A stretch of DNA of 56,998 bases from Neocallimastix lanati (nom. inval.). Its lineage: Eukaryota > Neocallimastigomycota > Neocallimastigomycetes > Neocallimastigales > Neocallimastigaceae. Location: NCBI GenBank assembly GCA_016946835.1, contig JACVTC010000100.1, positions 637,501 to 694,498 of the forward strand, read 5' to 3'. Shown in pieces: positions 11,535 to 24,669 of the stretch (positions are counted from its first letter, which is position 1; the number at the start of each line of letters is the position of its first letter). The position numbers and the translations under genes are program-made. The notes below the pieces were generated by a model that was not told where the DNA came from, did not search any database, and saw only the letters and a program-made list of their open reading frames with translations.

Positions 11535-14500
11535 ATGTCAACTATACGAAGAGGTCTGCGACATTATGGTCCTGACCATGATAAATTTGTTTTAATTTTC
11601 ATTCATGATCTTGAATCTTGGACTGAAAGTAGACTATGGGAATTTTTAAGCAAAAAGATATCAAATTGTAATGAAGTTGTTCATGGAATCGTTAAAAAAC
11701 ACTATATTAATATGGAAAACTACTTCATCCTAAGAGTTAACTATAATAATTATACGGATTATTTGAAGGTTATTTATTTGATTACTAAGCACTTACCTGT
11801 TAAAAGAATAAAATGGAAGATTACTTCAAGGATACGCACATTTAGCAATGTTAATCATAATAGAACCAGGTATTATTCTGAACCCTCAATCCCCATCTCT
11901 GAAAGCCTCCTGTATGCTAACCCTTTCTCGAATACTAAATATTTCAACCTCTGTATTAGCTGGAACATAAATGGTTGGAATTTTGAAAAACGTGACGGAC
12001 TTACCAATTTTAATTCAATCTTTAATCCTATTTGTATTTGTCTTCAAGAAGTCGGTAATAGTTCATTCCTTAACTCCTTTTCTAACTCATATCCATTCCT
12101 TAATCATTATAGAACAGTACTGAGACGTGCGGACAAAAAAAATCCCTGGTATGAGGGGCCTTTATATAGGTGTGCACTCCTCCTGCCAATTCACTAATGA
12201 TGATTTTGAATATAGATATATACTCTCAGTATATATATTCTCTTTTTGGGGTGTCAGATGTTCTTTAGGGAACATTTACATCCCTAGCAAAAAACACAAA
12301 GACTCTAGAGAAAAAGCAGAAACTGATTTTGCTAATTGGCTCAAGAACCATCAGAATAACCCTTCGGCTATTGTTGGTGATTTCAACATGACTAAGCAAC
12401 AACTCAAAGATCTTATTCTTAGAATTTCCCCTCAATGGTTTGTTATGGATATGGTTGGTCATCAATTTACTTGGTCTAATGGTGGAAAGAATTCTTGTAT
12501 TGATTTTATAGTAGTGAACGATAAATTAAGATATTATCTGAATATTGCTTCTGTATGCTACTCTTTTAATGACATCTCTGACCATTTACCACTTATTCTT
12601 TCTTGTAAAAAAATATCTCTTGATGGTTTTGTTACTCCGCCTCGGGATAAACAAATTAAGTGGTCTAATCGAATTTGTAGGGATAAACGTGAAGCAATCT
12701 TCTCTCATAATAAATTCACATGTTTACTGGATGAATTTGAACATAATGATAATCTAGACTCTAATACAATGGTTAAAAAACTTCTTGACACAGCAAATAA
12801 AATAGGCGATGACATTCAAGCAAGAGTTCCTACAAATTTACAGGGTTCAGCGTTCCATTGTCCTGCTTATATTAAGAAATTATCACATGAAAAACATTTA
12901 TTTTATAAAAGGATTAAAAATTTTAAACTTCGTAATGATTTGTCTAATCTTCAAGAATTTTGTGATCTCTCAAAAGAATATAGAGTTCTTTCTGATTATA
13001 TCATTAGTATTAAAAGAAATATTAGGATTATTAGACCTGAACAGTTTGGTTTTAGAAATAAAGAAGAATGTATTAGTTTATTTGTATCCATTCGTGAAAT
13101 TTGTCAAAGAAGAAAATTTAAGGATAAATTTACCTTTCTTGCCTTTCTTGACCTTAAAAAAGCTTATGATTCAGTTCCAATTTACAATATACTTACTAAA
13201 CTAAATTATCTTGGTATTCGTGGTAAATGCCTTCAATTCATTACTAATCTATACCTTACCTCGAAAGCTCGTGCAAACTTTAATGGTAAACTTTCAAAAG
13301 AATTTCCAATACACCGTGGTGTTCGCCAAGGGTGTCCTCTCTCACCTATTTTATTCAATATATTTATCAATGATATTTTTGATAAATGTAAAAGTTATGG
13401 TGTGATTACTGAAAAGAAAAAGTGTTGTGGTGGATTATTTGCTGATGATATTGTATTATTAGCTCCTACAAAATCTTCACTTAAAAACCTTTTGAATATT
13501 GCTCATGATTGGGGTATTAAAAATGAAATGACCTTTGGAATCAATAAATGCGCTACACTAGTTGTTAAACCAAAGAATTTTATTCCTTCGAGACATTATG
13601 AAAATCCTACATTTAGACTTGGTATGAACTATATACCAAGCACTAATCAATATACATATCTTGGTATACCTTTTAATGAATCGTTGGATTTAAAACCTAT
13701 TATTGCTAAGATGAATAGTAAAATTAATTATACAGTTAGCTCTTTCTTTAGTTTTTTAACCAATAGGAATGTTCCTTTCTACTTTAAAACTCGTATACTA
13801 GTTTCTTTTGTCCTTAGTTCAGTTCTTTATTATGCTCCCTTACTTGGTTCAAATAAAAAGAATACTGAAAAAGCTCAAACTGCTTTTAATCGAGGTTTGT
13901 ACTGGAGTTTCGGGTTTAAAAATAAAACCTCCAATACTTCAATTTACAATATGTCTAAGGAACTTTCTATACCTCCTATAGCTAGTTTTTGTGCTAAGGC
14001 GATGATTCGATGCTTTAAAAAGTGGAAAGATTCTTCTTGTATTATTTCTCATTTAGTCAAAAATATACCTACACTTTCTCACTATTCTTGGACGAAAAAA
14101 GCACGGAGTTTAGCAGTACACAAGCACAATAATAAACTTCCTGGAGAAATAAGGAAGTTTTACTGGGAAAATATTCATTATTCAAGCACTCCTGCGATCA
14201 GATCTACAAAATGCAAGAAATTTAAATTTGGTTTTAAAAAATTTATTCAACGTCTATCACTTAAATTTTCACAATTTTCTCTTGGATTTTTTTGGATTGG
14301 ACGAATTAAATGTGGATTCAAATTTGATGTAAAAACGTATGTTAAAAGTAATCTAGTATCAGAAAATTGCCCAACATACTGCCCTTGTTGTGGTGAGAGT
14401 AACAGCATACCTAGTTTTACACACTGGATACTTTTATGTCCTAAATTTGAAGAATTTTGGCAACATTTCATTCCCTTTGTTGATGAAATTTTTATTAATT

Positions 14501-14946
14501 TTTCTCTTATTGTTCATGAGAAATCATTGAACATTCCTGATGATAAAGAGGAAGATTTTGATGATAATATCAATTTTTATGTGCTGTGTCTCCTTCTTGG
14601 CGGAAATGCAATATTTGAAGTCTTAAAGATCGGCTCGGGGGAAAGAAGGCGATATATTAATAATATTTTTCAATCACCTTCAAACGAGTCTTCTTTCCCG
14701 ATTTCATATTTTGTGGGGCTTGCAGAATTCCTTACTAACGTTATGCCTATTGTGATTGGTGATTTTTACACCATGATCGATTTGTATAGTGTTAGACCTA
14801 CCGTTGTCAAGAGCGTCGACGTCGTAACGATAAGGCAAAGAAGAAATTCTGATACAGATTCGAATGATAATTTTCATCCACATGGAGTTATCTTCGATGA
14901 ATGGGAAGAGTTAGAGGCCATTTCGTCCTCGAATCTCATAACGTAG
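11535..14946 (+). pseudogene. LINE copy C polyprotein: RRM-like N-term, EEP endonuclease, RT, zinc knuckle (broken)
   Basis: Non-LTR retrotransposon ORF split in two frames. The first frame (11535-12197) begins with a segment whose predicted strand/helix order resembles an RRM, then enters the endonuclease (SWNINGW, CLQEVG). At an A8 run (12135-12142) the frame shifts by +1 and continues to 14946: GDFNMT, SCIDFIVVND and ISDHLPL complete the endonuclease catalytic set. The RT shows motif A (LDLKKAYDSV), RQGCPLSPILFN and the active-site FADD (LFADDIVLLA), followed by a C-terminal CPCC...H...C knuckle and the KSVDVV tail. The linker jumps from SIKRNIR directly to RPEQFGFR near 13025, so the N-terminal fingers of the RT appear to be missing. 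A frameshift plus this deletion make it non-autonomous. Clade is uncertain; domain order suits Tad/L1-like elements. Confidence 0.85.
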
Positions 14947-15062
14947 TTTTTTAATATTAATATAAAAAAAAAAAAAATTCATGTATTTAAACTTCATGTA
15001 TTTTTTAAAAAAATATTATTAAATAAAGTTTATTCCTAGTCTAAAAAAAAAAAAAAAAAAAA
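14947..15062 (+). other. 3' UTR and poly(A) tail of LINE copy C
   Basis: A short A/T-rich 3' UTR has a polyadenylation hexamer AATAAA at 15022-15027, the terminal TAGTCT and 20 A residues (15043-15062). Copy D starts at the very next base. Confidence 0.85.
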
Positions 15063-15579
15063 GGGAACAGAGACAATTAAATGAACTACTTTTCAAAGGT
15101 TCATTTGAGTCACCTGTTCCAAAAATTGTGGGCTTGGCGGAATTCTTAACAAGTGCAATACCTATCATAAGTAGTTCGTTTGAGCTATTATTTGATAGGT
15201 ATTGCAAAATACCAAACTTATCCAAGAGCGTCGACGTCATACTGATAAGGCATAATGATAATACAGGATCGTCATCTATTTCTACGAAGGATGAATCTTG
15301 CCCTAGTAGTTCAATAAATGATGAATCCGGGGAGAGTTTAGTGGACACCACACTATCTATTTTAAAGATGTTACTTCTAGGTTTTATTTCTTTTTTATTT
15401 GTTAGGAAGGGAAAAATTCCCGCATAGTACAACTTGCCGAAATACATAGTATTTTCGAGCTTTTTTATTTTTTTTATTTTTTAAATTTTTTATTTTTAAT
15501 TTCAAATGTACTTTTCACCTACATGTATTTTTTAAAATAAAATTTAATAAAGTTTTGGAAGTGTATTCTCTTCCCTGTC

Positions 15580-15624
<45 letters not shown>
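15063..15624 (+). mobile_element. 5'-truncated LINE copy D
   Basis: From GGGAACAGAG onwards this repeats copy A (9521-10067) with only a handful of substitutions and small indels, including the terminal coding frame ending at 15427, the 3' UTR, the terminal GTCT and a long poly(A) (15583-15624, about 42 A). It is joined without spacer to the poly(A) of copy C. The coding remnant is about 100 residues of the LINE C-terminus with the KSVDV segment. Confidence 0.88.
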
Positions 15625-15626
<2 letters not shown>

Positions 15627-16087
15627 CAAAAACGCCATTCTTGGTGCGATCTGCGGCTCTCTTTACATAAATCATGCCTCGGGCTAGTACTCGGCAAGGG
15701 TTACTATTCCGAAAGTATAAGTTCAAACTAACCAGGAGCGTCAACGCTGAAAATGCAGTAAGACAGACTAGTAGGGCCAATGCCTCCGAAGGAGAAGACC
15801 AGAATTTCTTTCAGATAGTCAATTCAAACCCTAATCCATAAGGAGGTGAGGTTCGTTGCATATGAACTTTTTTCTGAATTTATTTATACACTTATTTTTG
15901 ATTATTACTCGCAATAATGGACGTGGTGTTATCATCGAGGAATGGGAAAAGTTAGAGGCTATTGCTTTTAACGCACTTTTATAATTTTATAATATAATAT
16001 TTTATTTAGTGTATTTTATTATTTTTATTTTTCTTTAAAATCATGTAATTTTATTATTATTATAAATTAAATAAAGTTTTCTCTAAG

Positions 16088-16125
<38 letters not shown>
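15625..16125 (+). mobile_element. LINE-derived 3' fragment E with GC-richer head
   Basis: This follows the poly(A) of copy D directly. The first part (15625-15880) is far less AT-rich than its surroundings and holds a 55-codon frame at 15674-15841 (MPRASTRQGLLFRKY...). Inside it, TRSVNAENAVRQ lines up with the KSVDVV.IRQ segment of the LINEs. Further on, GVIIEEWEKLEAI (about 15928-15966) matches GVIFDEWEELEAI at the C-terminus of copy C. The 3' end has AATAAA near 16070, terminal AAGTCT and 35 A (16091-16125). It is a third LINE subfamily tail or a non-autonomous derivative. Whether the 55-codon frame is translated is unknown. Confidence 0.7.
15674..15841 (+). CDS. 55-codon ORF in LINE fragment E (uncertain)
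   Basis: ATG at 15674 and TAA at 15839-15841 bound a basic 55-residue frame. Residues about 21-32 resemble the conserved KSVDVV.IR tail of the LINE ORFs in this window. It may be just a truncated LINE reading frame in which an internal ATG happens to lie near the 5' truncation. No independent function is proposed. Confidence 0.3.
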   Translation: MPRASTRQGLLFRKYKFKLTRSVNAENAVRQTSRANASEGEDQNFFQIVNSNPNP

Positions 16126-16128
<3 letters not shown>

Positions 16129-16533
16129 ACTAATTTTGTGCCATTATATTTCATCAATTCAATTTTAGTCATTAAATACATTATGATATTCAAATTAAAT
16201 AATATACTGAAAAAAGTGCTAAATCAAATTATTTTTCAATCATTCAGCAAACTACTAATTATCGAAATTATTTACTCCAAAAAGATATAAAATTATTACA
16301 ATTCTCATTATACTCAAGACTTTATAATAAAAACTGACTAAAAAATATATGATAAATATATATTTTTAAAATATGGAAAAAAAGAAATTATATATTGTAA
16401 ACCATTTAATTTAAATGAAGAAGATAAAAACAAAAGACAAGATTTCAATTTCAATTAATAATACTACTACTACTAATAGTAATATATATATATATATACT
16501 TTACAAATTATTAATTCAATTATTTTCATGTTC

Positions 16534-16578
<45 letters not shown>

Positions 16579-17372
16579 AGAATTGTGGATAATTTGTAAA
16601 AATTAAATTATATAAATTCTTTTATAAAAGAGATTTATCTCGTTTATTTATTTATCTTTAAAGTTAAATTTAAAAATGTAATATTTTTATTATCTTCAAA
16701 AAAATTTTTTAAAAATATGAAAAGTATATTAATTGTTATTTTATTTATTACTCAAACTTTTTTTTAAATAATAATAATATAAAAAAAATAATAATTGTAT
16801 ATATAATTTTTTAAATATATTTTTTTTTTACTAAATGAAACATAATAAGTAAATTATTATTATTCTTTTTATTATTAATTATTATTCTATTATATATATA
16901 TATATATATAAAATTGTCCTATAATGATATAAAATATATCCAATTTTTTTTTATTATTATTATTACAAAATTTAAAACTAGAATAAAATATATTATACAT
17001 TTTACTATTTGAATAACTTAGCTTAATTATAATTATTATTAATAATAAATTACTTTATTATTTTTAAATAATTATTATAAACTTACATATGTTATTATGT
17101 TATATTAATTATATTAGCCTATTATTAATATTTTTAATATTATATTTAAAAAAAATTTTTATGTTTTAAAAATACATAAAATTTTAAATATATCCAATTT
17201 AATTTTAAATTATACAATTAAAAATTAAAAAAAATTAAAAATACCTCCTAAATTAATAATGAAGATTAAAACTTATAAAATTTAAATAAATATTGATTTA
17301 AGAATTTTATATAAAATAATTTTTTTTTTTTTTTTAATTTATTTTATAAATAAACAAATGAATTAACTAATA
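16126..17372. other. Intergenic spacer with long poly(T)
   Basis: No gene is visible. It contains a 41-T run (about 16537-16577) and AT dinucleotide tracts, and forms the 3' flank of the bHLH gene. Confidence 0.6.
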
Positions 17373-20154
17373 CTAATTGTTTGGTGATGAAGCAGTTTGA
17401 CTACTAATTTCTTTTTCTAATTTCGATGTATATTCTTGTTGAGTTTTAAGAGATGTTAAGAGGTGATTAATGTAATCTACACTCTTTTGAAGAATAACAC
17501 CTTTATGGGTTCTATTCTCATTTCCACATTGATCAAAGAATGATTCCGGAATTAATGTTGATAATTCATATATTTTTTCATTAATAAAATCTCTTCTTTT
17601 TCTCTCAGTTGCATTATGAGATTCTTTCCTCTTCTTTCTTTTTTCATTCAAAATTTCTAATCTTTTTTTTTTTAATTATAGAATTAAAAATAAGATGTAC
17701 ATTTATTAATCTTAATTAGAATAAAATTCAATTTATATTTTTAAATGTCAATATATATATATATATAAAACTTACTGGCTGGCCAATGAGAAATATCCTT
17801 TATGAATCGAGGTTGAGTTATTATATTTAAATGGAAAAGAGTTTGAACCACCACTATAAAACTCTTCATTTAATGAATTATTAACTATATGTTGATTTTG
17901 AATAGTTTTGGTTGTATAAGAAGATCCTAATGAATGCGAATCATAACCATAATTTCTAATTTTCCTTGTAGGAATAGCTAATGTACTTGATCTAACAAAT
18001 AAATTATTTCCAGTATAAGAATTATTTAGAGTGACAGATGCAGGTACCTGTTGAATTTGATTAGATATTTCAAAGTTGTCTAATGATTTACTAATGTGAT
18101 CTGGTGATGTAATAACTAAAGATGGTGATATTAAGTTATTAATATCTTTATTGATTCCAACTAAATAAATTAATAAATATATCAAATAAATATATCAAAT
18201 AAATATATCAAATAAATATATCAAATAATTATATCAAATAAATATATCAAATAAATATATCAAATAAATATATCAAATAAATATATCAAATAATTATATT
18301 AAATAAATAAACCAATTAGTTAAATCAAATAAATATAAATCAATCAAATAATAAATAAGTTAAATTAATAAGTAAATATATACAATTTATATTTATATAT
18401 ATATAAATATATCATTCCTGATTATATTTTTTTTATTATTAATAATTTTATTTTTTACCTGACTGTTGATGAGGTGTATGAAGTAAATTATTATTATTAT
18501 TGTTGTTGTTATACTTCTTATTAATTTCTTCAATATTGGACAGTTTAGTATCAAGAGAGGAAGAGAGGGATGGCTTCATTGATATCTTCTTTTTTACATA
18601 ATTAATTTTGGTCCCTGGTTCTTTTTTAACTACTTTCAAAGAGCTAGATAATGGGTAATTCAAATATTTTGAATTTGATAATATTTTATCATATTGTTGC
18701 TGTTGTGGTTTCTTAATGAAACCTTTTCTATAAATAACTGAATTATTCATTTTAACTTTTAAGCTTCCACTATTAATGCCAGAATATTGCAAATCATTTG
18801 TTGGATTAATAGAAGTAGGAGCAGAAGCATTAGTTGTAGCAGTTGTTGTAGCTGGAGAAACGGAAGAAGATGATTTTAAATCCATGAAAGGGTTTTGATT
18901 AGTTGATAAAATATTAATATCGTTAGAAGTAGTAGAAGAAGCTTCTTGAGAATTTAAGTCCATAATTGAATGAATATGTAAATTTGAAATTTCATTACTA
19001 AGCATTGTATTTAAATCAAATGAACCATTTATTTCAGAAGAAGCTTGAGATGGTGGTGGAGGTGGTGGAATAGAGGAAGATAAATTAGAAATATCACTAA
19101 AGTTAGAAGGAAAATCTGTTTCTAAGTTTATATCCATATCTACGGTTGATTTATTTGTAAAAGCATTATAAGATCCAGTCATTGAATTTATAGAATCTTT
19201 AAATTTCGTATCCATTGGTGATTCCAATTCTGGTTCTTGTTTAATTACAATTGAGGGAGTAGAAAAATTATCAAGTGAATTAGTATTAACACCTGTATTC
19301 AACAAAGCATTCGATTCTTTGTTACTGAAGCTAGAGGATAAATGTGATGAAAAAGAAACATTTTGAGCTTGAGCATGTGATAAAAGAGGATCTGCAGTTG
19401 TAGTGGACATAAGTGTTGGTGGGTGTGGTTGAATAGATGATTGTTGTTCATGTTCTGGTTTATGAAATTGATGTTGATGGGATTGTAATGCCATCATTGA
19501 ATTATTCAGTAGGAAAAGATCATTAACATTTAATGAATTATTAAAATCAATATCAGATTGACAAAACATAGATAAAGAATTTATATTATCTGAAAAGTTT
19601 AGTTTTTTATTATTATTTTCTATAGAAAGAGTTGTTGGGGTTTCTAAAGAATTAACGAATGAATAAGATGTTGAATTTCTATTTTCATTGGAATGATAAG
19701 AAGATGAATTAACAGGTATAGGAATTGGATTAGCCGTGGTAGTAAATGACGTTACATTTGTGGAATTTATGCTATTAATTTTGGATAAGCCAATAGCATT
19801 GGAATCCAAGTTTAAATCTAAACCAAGAGAATCTTCTGTCGAACAGGGATGACTATTTTCAGTTAAATCTATATCAGTAGATGTTAATTCTTCTAAAGAA
19901 GTATATAATTTAGATATGGGATTATTAAAATTATTATCAGCATAAATATGTAAATTATTTATATTAATATTAGAATGTCCCATTGTTTTTGAAAAGTCAT
20001 TAATTTTTTTGGATAAATTTGAATTTGAATAATTCGTATGATTTTTTTTAGTAAAATCTGTTTTAAATGATTGACTAATAGGGTTTAATGAAAATAGTGC
20101 TTTATTTGAAGTGGATAATACTTCATTTGAAGCATCATTATTGTCAATGTCCAT
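17373..20154 (-). CDS. bHLH transcription factor (three exons, ~789 aa)
   Basis: My exon model on the minus strand is 20154-18459, 18160-17776 and 17661-17373, which joins in frame to 789 codons plus TAG. Intron 1 uses GTAAAA...TTTAG. Intron 2 uses GTAAGT and, to keep frame, an unusual A-run AAG acceptor. The N-terminal 565 residues are Ser/Asn-rich and disordered-looking, with a poly-Pro stretch and poly-N, typical of an activation region. The C-terminal exon holds the bHLH: basic ESHNATERKRR (about 707-717), helix 1 to LIPESFF, a loop, then helix 2 KGVILQKSVDYINHL. His709, Glu713 and Arg717 are the class-B residues that read a CACGTG E-box. The helix 2 sequence is like MiT/TFE-USF proteins, but no clear leucine zipper is visible in the short tail. 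It acts in the nucleus; target genes are unknown. Domain call is strong, subfamily weak. Confidence 0.85.
18174..18300. repeat. 13-bp minisatellite inside bHLH intron 1
   Basis: About ten head-to-tail copies of AAATAAATATATC-like units fill nearly half of intron 1 of the bHLH gene, near its 3' splice site on the minus strand. Copies differ by single bases (AATTATATC variants). Confidence 0.85.
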
Positions 20155-20577
20155 TTTTTTTTTAATTAAATGTTTTAAGTAGTAATATATTTATATAATT
20201 AAATACTTAAATACGCATATATATATATAATAAATTAAAAGAGAAAAATTAAATAAATAAATTTTAATATATATATTTCTCAATACTTTTATAATTAATA
20301 AAATACATTTATAATATATCTGTGTTAAAATATTTACTTTATGTTAATTATTCAGATTTCAAAGTTTTTTTTTTTAATTACTTTTTTAATATGAATTAAA
20401 TTTTTTTAATTGAATTTCCTTTTATTTTAATAATATATTTTAAAAATTTTAATGACTTTTTTTTTATAAATATTATTATTATTTAACTTTATAATTAGTT
20501 TTGCAATTTTTATTGAACTTTTTATTATTGTTATTTATTTTATTATTTTTATTTTACTTTTATTATTAAGTAAAAAA

Positions 20578-20609
<32 letters not shown>

Positions 20610-21201
20610 GAATTCCAAAATAGTTTTACTTATAATAAAAAGTATATATTTTTAAAAATAAAGGTCTTATAAATAATTTTTATTATTATTATTATTATCA
20701 TTATCAGTTATCGTGCTATTTCTCTTATATTACTCATATTTATATTGTATTAATAAATATTGAGATATTTAAAAGTATTTCCTTTAAAAAAATATTAATA
20801 CTTTGAGTATTCATATTATTTATTTTATTTTTTTTTTACTGATGTATTTCGTTTTATTTAATTAATATAGTTAATTTTATTTCTAAGTTTTTTTTTTTTT
20901 ACTTTTTATATCATAGATACATTTATATGTCTATATTTAAGTAAGAAAAACAAAAATACCAAATATTATATATTTAATTTGCAGATTATTTGTATTCGAA
21001 TAACTTTAAAAATATTTGATATAATATTTTATATACATAATTGATTTTTTATAAAAAAAAATTGGAAAAATAAAAAAAAATAAAATAAAAAATAAAAAAT
21101 TGAAATATTATAGAACATATAATTATATATATATTTATTTTTTAAAATAAAATTCCTTACAAATTACATGTTACATGTTAAATTTTTAAGTATTAAATTA
21201 A

Positions 21202-21237
<36 letters not shown>

Positions 21238-23199
21238 ATTTATATTAGTTATATAATATATAATGATATAATATTATATAATTTATTTATTATTTATTAA
21301 TTTATTTACTTATTATTTAATTTATTTACTTATTGATTTATATATTATTTAATTTATTGATTTATAATACAATTTAATCAATAACAAAAACATTAATAAA
21401 TATATTAAACTTTAATTATTTACTTTGTTATTATTTTAAAATTAAAATTTATACAGAGTTAAAATTAATATTTGATGAAAAATAAAAAATAATTAAAAAT
21501 AAAAATACAGACGTTTTAAATATTATAAAATAAAATTTATACATGAATATCATGTAAATATATATGTTTGATATACATAAATTAAATGCTTTTTAATTAA
21601 TATTAACATAATAAAAAAATAAAGTATTAAATAACAATTTAGTTAATTATAAAAATATTTCAAAAAAAAAAAAAAAAAATAAAAAATAAAAAATAAAAAA
21701 TAATCAGATATAAATAAATATTCCATACAATCTATATTTATGAAATTAAAATTATTCAATTAAGTTTTTAATGGATAAATAAATAGATATATTATAAATA
21801 ACAATATTATAAAATTGAATACCAACAATATAAAATAATGTAAATATAATATTTAATTTTTATAATAATCATAATAACGTAATTTATAAATATAAATCTA
21901 TTATAAATATATATGAAAATATATATCTTTTTTTTATTCTTTTTTTTTTTTTTTTTTTTTTTTATATTAAATCTAATTTCCTTCCATTGTAAAACAAATA
22001 TAAAATAAATATGTATATATAAATTTATATTAAATAACAAATAAATATAGATTAATATATTGCAAAGCAAAATTAAAAAAAAAAAAAATGTCTTTAATAT
22101 TTTTAGATTTATAAATAATGAATTAATTAAATCTAATAAACAAATAATGAAACTTACATTCAACCATTTGAATATAAGAATTAAAAATTTCATTTTTATA
22201 TTGACATTCTATATTATTTTATTATTATGTATATATGTAAATAGTGTATTTCGCAATATGGCGTTTCTAAATTGTTATTTAAAGCCATAATTTTTTAAAA
22301 AAACATAATTATAAACACTTAAAAAAATCTGAATAGCAAATATTATTTTATTCAAAAACAAAAAATTAAATATTAAATAAATAATAAATAATAAATAATA
22401 TATAATAAATAATTATATAATTAAAAATAAATAATAAATAATTATAATATAAATAATATATATTTATATAAATATTTTATTTTTTAAACATTAAAAATAA
22501 AATTTGAATTAAAATTAATTTAAAATATATATAATAAAAATAATACATATTAAAAAGATCAAAAAAAAAAAAAGTATTTATAATGATTACGAAGGAAAAA
22601 TTGGAGGAATTTTTTTAATTATTTATTATAAATTGATCATTAAAATTTTTAATATTTAAACAATTATGTTATTTTAATAAAAAAAAGATCGTTATGATTA
22701 AATATTATTAATTAAATTTTTAATATAATTATTATTATATTTTTATTATTATCTTATTCTACATTATTTGTTTATTTGAGAAATAATATTGTTGAATTAT
22801 GGTTTAAAAATTTAATTATTTTATTATTATAATTACTATTATGTTTATATTAATATCTTATTCAAGACTATTTATTTAAGAAATAACATTGTTTATGGTT
22901 TAAATATTAAATGATATAAATACTAATTTAAAATAAATTATTGAAAAAAATAAAAAAAAATAAAAAAAAAAAAAAAGAAACCCAGATGTAAAATATCATT
23001 GAAATTCCTTATATTTTTAAACAATTAAGTTTAAAAAAAATAATTAAGATACCATTAAAATTAAATATCCTAATTATTATTATATTTTTGTTAAGAGTCA
23101 GGAATTTTGGGTTTATAATTATGTCAACTTTATTAATATATTATATGATAAAAAGAGATACTAGCACTTAATTATTCTAAATTAAATGGCTATATAGGG

Positions 23200-23836
23200 A
23201 GTATTATATTTCGAAAAATGTGGCATGACAAAATTTTAATAAATAAATTATGTTGTTTAAAAAAAGTATTCTTTAAATATTCTTAAAAATAAAAAAAAAT
23301 ATTCTTAAATTAAAAGTTTTATAAAATCTTTAAATTCAATATGCAAAATAAAATATTTTTAAAATAAAATATTGTTTAAAAATAAGATATTTAAATAAAA
23401 GTATTAGAACAAAAAAAAAAATATTTTTTTAAAGTTCTATGTTTATTAATTTTAGAGTATTCATAAAAATAATGATATAGATATAAAAGTTATATATTAA
23501 AATATTTAATATAAGAGTTAGGAAAATAAAAATATTTTATAGAAAATCTGTATCATAGTATTCATAAAAATTATTGATATAGATATAAAAGTTATTAATA
23601 AAAATATAAAAATAAAAAATAATAATAAAATAATTTTTAGAAACATTTTTTTTTTTAAATTCATGCATTTTTCCTTTTGTAATAATCGAGAAATGCAACT
23701 TTCCGAAATGTAACATGTTCTTAAACAATTTTTATTAATATTACTTATTAACATACTAATTATTAATTTACATATAATTATTTTTAAAGATGCTATTTAT
23801 AAAAAATACGCCACATTTCGAAATGCAACACTTTTA
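23200..23836. repeat. Possible degenerate inverted-repeat element
   Basis: ATTTCGAAAAATGTGGCATG at 23208-23227 recurs in reverse orientation near 23810-23830 (CCACATTTCGAAATGCAAC on +) and again, diverged, near 23690-23715. A further direct copy (TATTTCGCAATATGGCG) lies near 22246. The inverted arrangement suggests decayed terminal inverted repeats of a MITE-like element without a transposase. Weak evidence. Confidence 0.3.
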
Positions 23837-24092
23837 TTTTTAATGAACAAATATACAGATTAAACATTAGAAAATTATATTATTATATTCAGTTGTTATT
23901 TTTTTTCTTTTTTTTTTTTTTTTTTTTTTATCTTTAAAACTTAAGATATTGAGAGGTAAAATTTGAAATAACACCAGAAAAAATAATATACAATCTAAAA
24001 TAATCCAAAATATAATATTAAAAATATTATTAAAATAGTTTTATTCTAATGAATAAAAAATTATATACTTAATAAAAAAAAAAATAATAATT

Positions 24093-24250
<158 letters not shown>

Positions 24251-24669
24251 TAATAACAGAAAAAATAATATACAGTCAAAAATAATCCAAAATATATTAT
24301 TAAAAATATTATTACAATAATTTTATTCTAATGAATAAAAAATTATATACTTAAAAAATAATATATAATAATAATAATAATATAATAAAAATAATAATTA
24401 TAATAAAATAATAATAATAATAAAATAATAATAATTATAATTATAATAACTATAATAATAATAATAATTATAATTTTGATAATAATAATTATTACATATT
24501 AATTATTAATTATTATTGTAAAATGTTAACGTTAGAACAAAAACAAACCATATTCCGTTTTAATACAAAATACAATTATTAATATAATTAAATTTTAATT
24601 ATAAATAATATTATCATGAATATTTTTTTTTTTTTTTAATTATTTAATTATTTATAAATTTAATTATTT

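Noticed and set aside
13211-13405. Small frames overlapping LINE copy C
   Set aside because: Out-of-frame shadows of the reverse-transcriptase coding sequence.
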